Source: Cordylochernes scorpioides
Taxonomy: Eukaryota; Arthropoda; Arachnida; Pseudoscorpiones; Chernetidae
Reading direction: 5' to 3'
Assembly: GCA_030710605.1 (NCBI GenBank)
Contig: CP092886.1
Location: 51,390,390-51,454,389, forward strand
DNA length: 64,000 bases
The notes below the pieces were generated by a model that was not told the origin of the DNA, did no database searches, and was given only the letters and a program-made list of their open reading frames with translations. A program made the translations under genes and the position numbers. The first letter of the stretch is position 1, and each line of letters starts with the position of its first letter. Shown here piece after piece: positions 58,211 through 64,000 of the stretch.

Positions 58211-60739
58211 ACACATCCATTACCTGAAGGTAATTATAAAAGGGAAATGGTCTAATATATTGCTTAGCTAGATTTTTTTATATCTAATCCATGTCGTAGA
58301 AAAACTTCAAGAAAACATTTTAAAAACGTTATTTATTTTCTACGCAATAAAGCTATTCATTGCATGGTCATTATTTTTAATTCCTTACTTTAATTTCTAC
58401 TTTACATTTAATATATCACACGATTGGCCTGATATTATTCAGTCTGTTCTATATATTTAACGGACGTCTTATATGAACACATATATACAAAGACTAATTC
58501 AGGATAATATTATTTGCCATTTTCACAAAGCTACGGTCGTTTTCTACTCAATCTTATTTGAATTTAACTATATGCTCCTAATTCTAATTTTTAAATTGTC
58601 ATTTTACTTCGCGACATCTTCATAGCTCTTTGTCCTATGTGTTCTCTCCTAGTATCTTCTTGCTATGTAAATATAAGGTGAGAATGGTTCTGAACTAACT
58701 TGAGCCAACATTTAAGTAATTCCATTTGATTTCCCAATCGCTTTCGACTTCTGACTCACAAATATACGTAAAATGGAAATACTTATACATGAATATCTCG
58801 AGTCCCAGATATCTATGACAACCTATCAAATATTTGTCACCTCGCCGTTTGCTTCTGTATTGCCTACCCTAGTTGGAGCAACAATCACTAGGTCGATTGG
58901 CATTAATGTTTTGATCAAAGATGTATTCAGTATTTCTAAACAATATGTAAACATATCCATGGGATATTTATTTCAATAAAAGCTTTTCCTATACTCACAC
59001 TGATGTATAAAAAACCTTGTGTTATAATTACAACTGCATAGAAACCTGAACATGACATTTAACCAATTCTGTTGAAAATAAAAGTGAATCAAATTCAGAC
59101 TTCCAATCAGAATTCATGAATAACGTTTGCCCCGCTTCTATTTATGTCCATACAGATATCTTCATTTAATGGTGGTTGATGGACGGATTATTTCATCCTT
59201 TTAGGGCATTATTAATAGAGCCTTTTGTAAAAACATTCATTTTTAAATATAAAATTGCGTTTTTTCCGCAACCTTTTGTGCTTAATCTATATATATTTTA
59301 ATATATTCATTTTCAATCAATATATTGTTATCATAAATGCCTGGCTATATATATCTTGTATCATATTTATGAATACATTTCGAATTAATTATGAAATTAG
59401 GTATTGATTGCGATTCTTACCGAACAAAATTGCATACTTCGATATTTTCCAAATGCTATTATTGAGATATTCAAATGGCACTTATTGATTCTAATGCAAG
59501 CATTAAGTAGATTCCATTAGGATCTGAGTGATGCTTTAAATAAAGTATTCTGAGTAGGTAAATAGAGAGCAATTTCTACCCTACTTAAATATTTAAATTG
59601 CTACACTCCTAACGGAATTTTCTGATAGGATATTTCTATAGCTCAAGGTGATTTTGTTTTCAAAACAGAAATGCTGCAATCTACTCCTAAATCTTATGAA
59701 TGAACTTCTCTGTTTCTACAATTTTCATATCTAGTATTTATCTTATTTAAACAGAATATAAGATAAAAAGAACTCAAACTGTGGCCAGCGTATCACCTAA
59801 AGCAGCGGCAATTGACAAGAGCTCAATGTCCCAGTCTCAGACGGCGAATAATGGTGAAAGAATAAAGTTTTATATTATGTTGACATTGACATTTTGAATG
59901 TTGCTCAAAACATTGTCAACAACTATTTGAGGGATATTAATATTTGAAATTACCAATATAACAATTCGCCGCAATTTCAAATCTTCGTACATAAATGATA
60001 AATTTTAACAAGATTGTGCGCCATGAGTAATCCGTTCTTCCATTATTATTGTCCACCTGAGACAGAAACCAACACTCTTTTTAAGAAATTCCATAAGTTA
60101 AACATATATAACGATACCAAATGTTAAAAAAAAATAAATTTATTCTGAATGAGTTTCGATAAAATATTTATAATAGAAGAAGAAGGATTAAAACAATTAC
60201 TCTAATCAAAGGAAGAAATATTTGAGACAGTTTGGTGAACCTTCATTATTCATCGTGTTTGAAGGTTTAGTATTATCCTCATTGGACTAATTTACAAATT
60301 TTAAAGCAATCTTTTCTTATTTCACTCTCAGTCCATTTCCATTTAGAAATTTGTAGAAATGTTCCATATATATGATATGAAAAATCAACGCAGATAATTA
60401 TATTATCCACACACACGCATATATATATATATATATCTTTATTAAAAAGGAATATATTGGATCAAAATATCATTTATTTTACCATGCCTTTTTAATTAAA
60501 GATTTATTTATGGATATATCTATTTTCAAAAAATATAAATATATATATAACGTCAATTTGTAAAATATTACTAATATATATAAAATAAAATTTATATTGT
60601 ATTAGAAAAATTATCATTATAGCAATATATAAACATGATGTATTATCGTGCCATCTGTTATTGGAAATTAGAACCATTTTTGATGGTAGTTTCTTATTAA
60701 ATAAATATATTTATACATCCCGTACTACAATGATAAAAA
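58211..60739. other. no gene seen
   Basis: AT-rich. A 68-residue plus frame at 58773-58979 lies in slightly less AT-rich sequence but has no recognisable feature. Confidence 0.45.
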
Positions 60740-60865
60740 TGATAAGAGAGCCTCTCGTTATTTTTATAGTTTCAGTATAAGGGCAGTAGAGAATAATTTT
60801 ATTTAAAACGAATCATACGCGCCAAAAATAGTTATATTTTCAAATAGCAATCTCTAAGCAATCAA
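60740..60865. mobile_element. foldback MITE, family A, right-arm remnant
   Basis: Contains agggcagtagagaataattt, cgaatcatacgcgccaaaaa and tagttatattttcaaatagc in family A order. The left arm is not recognisable. Confidence 0.55.
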
Positions 60866-61708
60866 ACTAAAACAACTATAAAAACCTTTTATATATCGAT
60901 AAAAGGATCGACAAAGATTTTCGAAGGTTTTCTATTATGAGTAAGATAAAATTAAATATGATTGAAAAGGTAGAATAAATATATTTATTCTGTCAAAGAG
61001 ATTATATTTAAAGAAATAAAAATAAGATATAACGATGTTCAAGTTGAGGCTTCGGCAGCTGAGGGTCATAAATAGGGAACCGAAGAAAAATAAATTAAAG
61101 CATTAAAGTAGAAACGTATTTATAATCAGAACAATGATAATACTTTTTTAAAGTCATAATAAGATTAGGGATGAATTTGGAAAATTTAAATTCATTTGTA
61201 AAATAAAAATATACGATCAGAAAATTTTCACTTTTTAAATCCCTCTACCATTTCAAACATTCTCTACATTTTACCTTTCTCAAAGTACAGAAAGTACAGG
61301 TTAAGATAATAATGGTGAGTTGCTAGAATATAGTACTAATTATAGTTACTGGTATATAGGCTTGGACCTAAGTAAAATCGAAGCCCATTAAAGCAATTAT
61401 TTTAGGAAAGGGTTATTCCAAGATCCTTGTTGTAGAAAATCGACGGTTCATAAAACCAGACGATCAAGCTCCTTAATTATTTAAAAATACCTGCATAAGC
61501 TATTGCTTTGTAAGCTTGAAACGTATGAAAAATTCGATAAAATAAATATTTGGGCTATTTTATAATGAAAATAATGCGTACATTGATAAGAATGAGAGAA
61601 AAAGAAACAAGTGCGTAAAAGAATAAGTTCGGGCGCAAAATGAACCGATTATTTGCCCTTGCCTTACCTAGAGTATTAAAAATACGAACACAGGTTTTGT
61701 ATATATAT
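60866..61708. other. no gene seen
   Basis: AT-rich sequence without recognisable features. Confidence 0.5.
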
Positions 61709-61715
61709 ATATACG

Positions 61716-61900
61716 CTGACGAGTGCCATCAGCCCGAAATGCGTTCGTGGTTGAATTTTCTTGATTCATCAAGAAAATGGGTTGAACAAATATCAGGGAA
61801 CAGGTTAAATCAATGTTTAGTATCTGTTCCACTAGATGGCGTTCTGCCATCTAAATGTACATGTGAATGTGGTCAGGATATGCCTTTTTTATTTTAATAA
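61716..61900 (+). mobile_element. family B element, single copy with hammerhead core
   Basis: Starts at ctgacga (61716-61722), with gtgc...gccc as a weakened helix II around catca. Then gaaa (61736-61739) and tgcgttcgtgg follow. The 5' strand of helix I is lost to a TA microsatellite. The body matches the 51.3-kb copy (tatcagggaacaggttaaat, ctgttccactagatggcgtt, gtggtcaggatatgcctttt). Confidence 0.7.
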
Positions 61901-62518
61901 CAATCACCTGACCTTTTTTATTATTTTCTCATATTTTTATATATATATAATGAGGAATTACGCTTAGGTGAATATTCTCCTTTTTTTCAATTTCAGAGTA
62001 GCATATCATTGTTCGAAACTATTTTAAGTTGAAAAAGAGGTAAATCCTTAAAAGATTCGATCTCCATATCTTCTAGTTTTGTGGTAACAATGTAATAACA
62101 GCTATAACAATATATTTGTAGATATTTAATAGCAATATATGGGATAAATATGAACACAGAGAGAAGTGGTATTATAAAAATAAATGTTCCTCTCTGTATA
62201 ACCCGATTGTGTAAAAAATTCAGTAATGGTTTGAAAACCTTTATCAACATTCATCTTTGGTATCAGAATTCATCAAATGGTTTGTGAAGTTATAGATAGA
62301 TTGAGTCCATTGTTCTCATCTGTTTCAAGTAGCAATTTTGGATGAGAGAACTTTGCCTTCCACCAAGTACATAATGACTGACATTAGATCACAGCATTGT
62401 TTGCCATAAGTCAACCATGCGTGGCCACATTGAAATTGTCCATTAGAATGACATATACATCCTCGATACAAGAGGTTAGAAGCTATCACGATAGCTTCAC
62501 ATAAACAACATTTATATT
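61901..62518. other. no gene seen
   Basis: AT-rich. An 85-residue minus frame at 61993-62250 has no recognisable feature. Confidence 0.5.
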
Positions 62519-62716
62519 ATGATGCATTAGTGCGCCATCTGTTATGAAAATTTGAAACTATTATAGACGCTTATGATTCTTTTTTTTAAATAAAAAAATT
62601 TCTACTGCCCTTTACTAAGTTTTACATTACATTAAGGACAGTAGAAATTGTTTTATTTAAAAAAAATAATCATACGCGTCTATAATAGTTTCGAATTTTC
62701 ATAAACAGCATTCATA
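62519..62716. mobile_element. foldback MITE, family A, best-preserved copy
   Basis: Left end tgatgcattagtgcgccatc, tgttatgaaaatttgaaact, atagacgcttatgattct and tctactgccctt are mirrored by aaggacagtagaaattg, aatcatacgcgtctataata and gtttcgaattttcataaaca. The centre is only a few tens of bases. Confidence 0.8.
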
Positions 62717-63449
62717 TTAACGATTGATACAATTTAGAAAAATATTAAGAGGGTTTTACTAAATATAACAACTATACTAAATGTTATGTTCCTTTTTGCT
62801 CCAAGTTCTTGGAAATATTTAACAGTTAAAACATAAAATAGCAACATTAATATTAATATTTTGCTTTATTTTGAAGAAAAGATAATGAAATTAAATCCGT
62901 AGCCATAATAATTTATATTCCAGTTCAATATATCATGTAGCAATGGCAAAAAGATCACAAAATATTAACGTAATAAACAAATATTGGGAATTAAGGTTTA
63001 TGTGTAATTGAATTTACGATCAATTTTATCTGATATTGAAAACCCACAAAACAAATATATAATAGACATTATTTTTATCTGTAATTGAACTTCCGTGTAA
63101 TTTATTTTGATATAGTAAAACTATATACACACAATAGATATTGAAACAATAACATAATAAATGAAATATTGAATGAACACATTATCTTTCTCTTATTATC
63201 CTATCATATTTTCCATTTCCTGAAGTTAATTACGTGCTATAGAGAAGCATTTGTATCTCATTCTGGGAGGGAATTCAATCCAATAATTAAGAAAACAAAC
63301 TCGACTTTTACTCTCTCAACAATATAGTGTTCATAGTAAGGTGGTTTGCATTTCACCTATGAGTACCTTATCATTCTAATTGCCAATGGATGTAAATTTG
63401 AATAAATCTCAAATATCGAAACATACAGAATATATTTTTGCTTTTCAGT
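62717..63449. other. no gene seen
   Basis: AT-rich sequence without recognisable features. Confidence 0.5.
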
Positions 63450-63781
63450 TATTAAAATATACAAGTATCAGAGTCATAATCAACAATCAATCAATTCTGT
63501 CACCGTTTGCTTTTGTGAATGGAATAAATACCCAAATATGGCCATTTCTTATAACCATCGGTGGTTTAGTGGTAGAATGCTCGCCTGCCACGCGGGCGGC
63601 CCGGGTTCGATTCCCTGCCGATGCATTTTTTTTATTACAATTTTTAAAACTCATTTATATTATTATTATTATTATCACTTAGGTGATATTTGTTTTCAAA
63701 AATATATATCCCACATTACCTAATTATTAAAATATACAAGTATCAGAGTCATCAATTCTGTCGTCGTTTGCTATTGTAAAT
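63450..63781. repeat. long direct repeat flanking a tRNA-Gly composite fragment
   Basis: The phrase ttattaaaatatacaagtat, cagagtcat, caattctgtc and cgtttgctnttgtnaatg occurs at about 63450-63519 and again at about 63724-63781. The about 200 bp between them carry the tRNA-Gly composite fragment (ataaatacccaaatatggcc, tRNA, poly-T, aaaactcatttatatta). Confidence 0.7.
63555..63625 (+). tRNA. tRNA-Gly(GCC), copy 3, degenerate
   Basis: Same length and GCC anticodon as the copies at 51.8 and 52.2 kb, with a T-run terminator. The first acceptor base is C instead of G, and one T-stem base is changed (ccctg instead of cccgg), so two pairs are broken. It is probably a pseudogene. The same flanks as the other copies show it arrived as part of the composite repeat. 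Confidence 0.7.
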
Positions 63782-64000
63782 GTATGTAAATAAAGAATTT
63801 CATATTTTTTATTATTTTTTGTTCTGGTCTTTATTTGTTTAAATATCTTTTTAAAAATCGTTTGAAATGCAGTCGCAATCATTAGCGAACACATATGTTT
63901 GCCTAATATTTCCATATGTTCTTTTATTGTTTTACAGAAAAATATTTACATGCCAGTATTTTGAATTAATTTTTTTTATAAACCTTTTTTTTTATTCTTA
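63782..64000. other. no gene seen
   Basis: AT-rich end of the window. Confidence 0.5.

Noticed and set aside
1..64000. CRISPR arrays, prophage, operons, rRNA genes
   Set aside because: Tandem arrays here lack unique spacers of constant length, and no bacterial or viral genes or rRNA sequence are visible. The window is eukaryotic nuclear DNA.

Overview
This is an AT-rich, repeat-dense animal nuclear sequence, most likely arthropod (a crustacean or chelicerate would fit; inference). The case rests on nephrin-type Ig exons with metazoan splice sites, a jockey-type LINE, Tc1/mariner remnants, a Penelope-like fragment, and a TATA plus TCAGTC initiator core promoter of arthropod type. There are no operons and no bacterial-style genes. 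Almost all open reading frames here are chance frames or transposon pieces.

The one host protein-coding gene I can support lies on the minus strand. Four short, GC-rich exons at 31.2-31.4 kb, 8.75-8.88 kb, 5.12-5.18 kb and 3.85-4.01 kb join in one open frame of 154 complete codons. They encode Ig domain 1 and the first half of Ig domain 2 of a nephrin-like (Sticks-and-stones/Hibris type) adhesion protein. The first visible intron is about 22.4 kb. The signal-peptide exon and the 3' exons were not found. A minus-strand core promoter near 48.46 kb may belong to this gene or to another one.

The introns and flanks hold layered mobile DNA. At 6.5-8.1 kb a TIR transposon carrying a broken gene sits inside a foldback MITE. 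A jockey LINE lies at 26.8-28.05 kb, decayed Tc1/mariner copies at 14.2, 29.9-30.8 and 40.7-41.6 kb, and a Penelope-type GIY-YIG fragment at 34.4-34.9 kb. Three copies of a tRNA-derived SINE and several foldback MITE families are present. tRNA-Gly(GCC) genes ride in a repeated composite at 51.8, 52.2 and 63.6 kb.

Tandem arrays occur at 20.8-21.4 (about 118 bp), 23.6-24.8 (about 125 bp), 36.8-38.3 (46 bp), 45.6-45.9 (about 41 bp), 54.9-55.6 (30 bp) and 57.4-58.2 kb (84 bp).

The most unusual signal is a set of minimal type I hammerhead-ribozyme motifs. One is complete at 33.93 kb, just upstream of the Penelope fragment. The others sit at one end of a short dispersed element (here 'family B', best copy at 51.3 kb) that also occurs as inverted dimers. 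Family B resembles a metazoan retrozyme or a Penelope-derived non-autonomous element.
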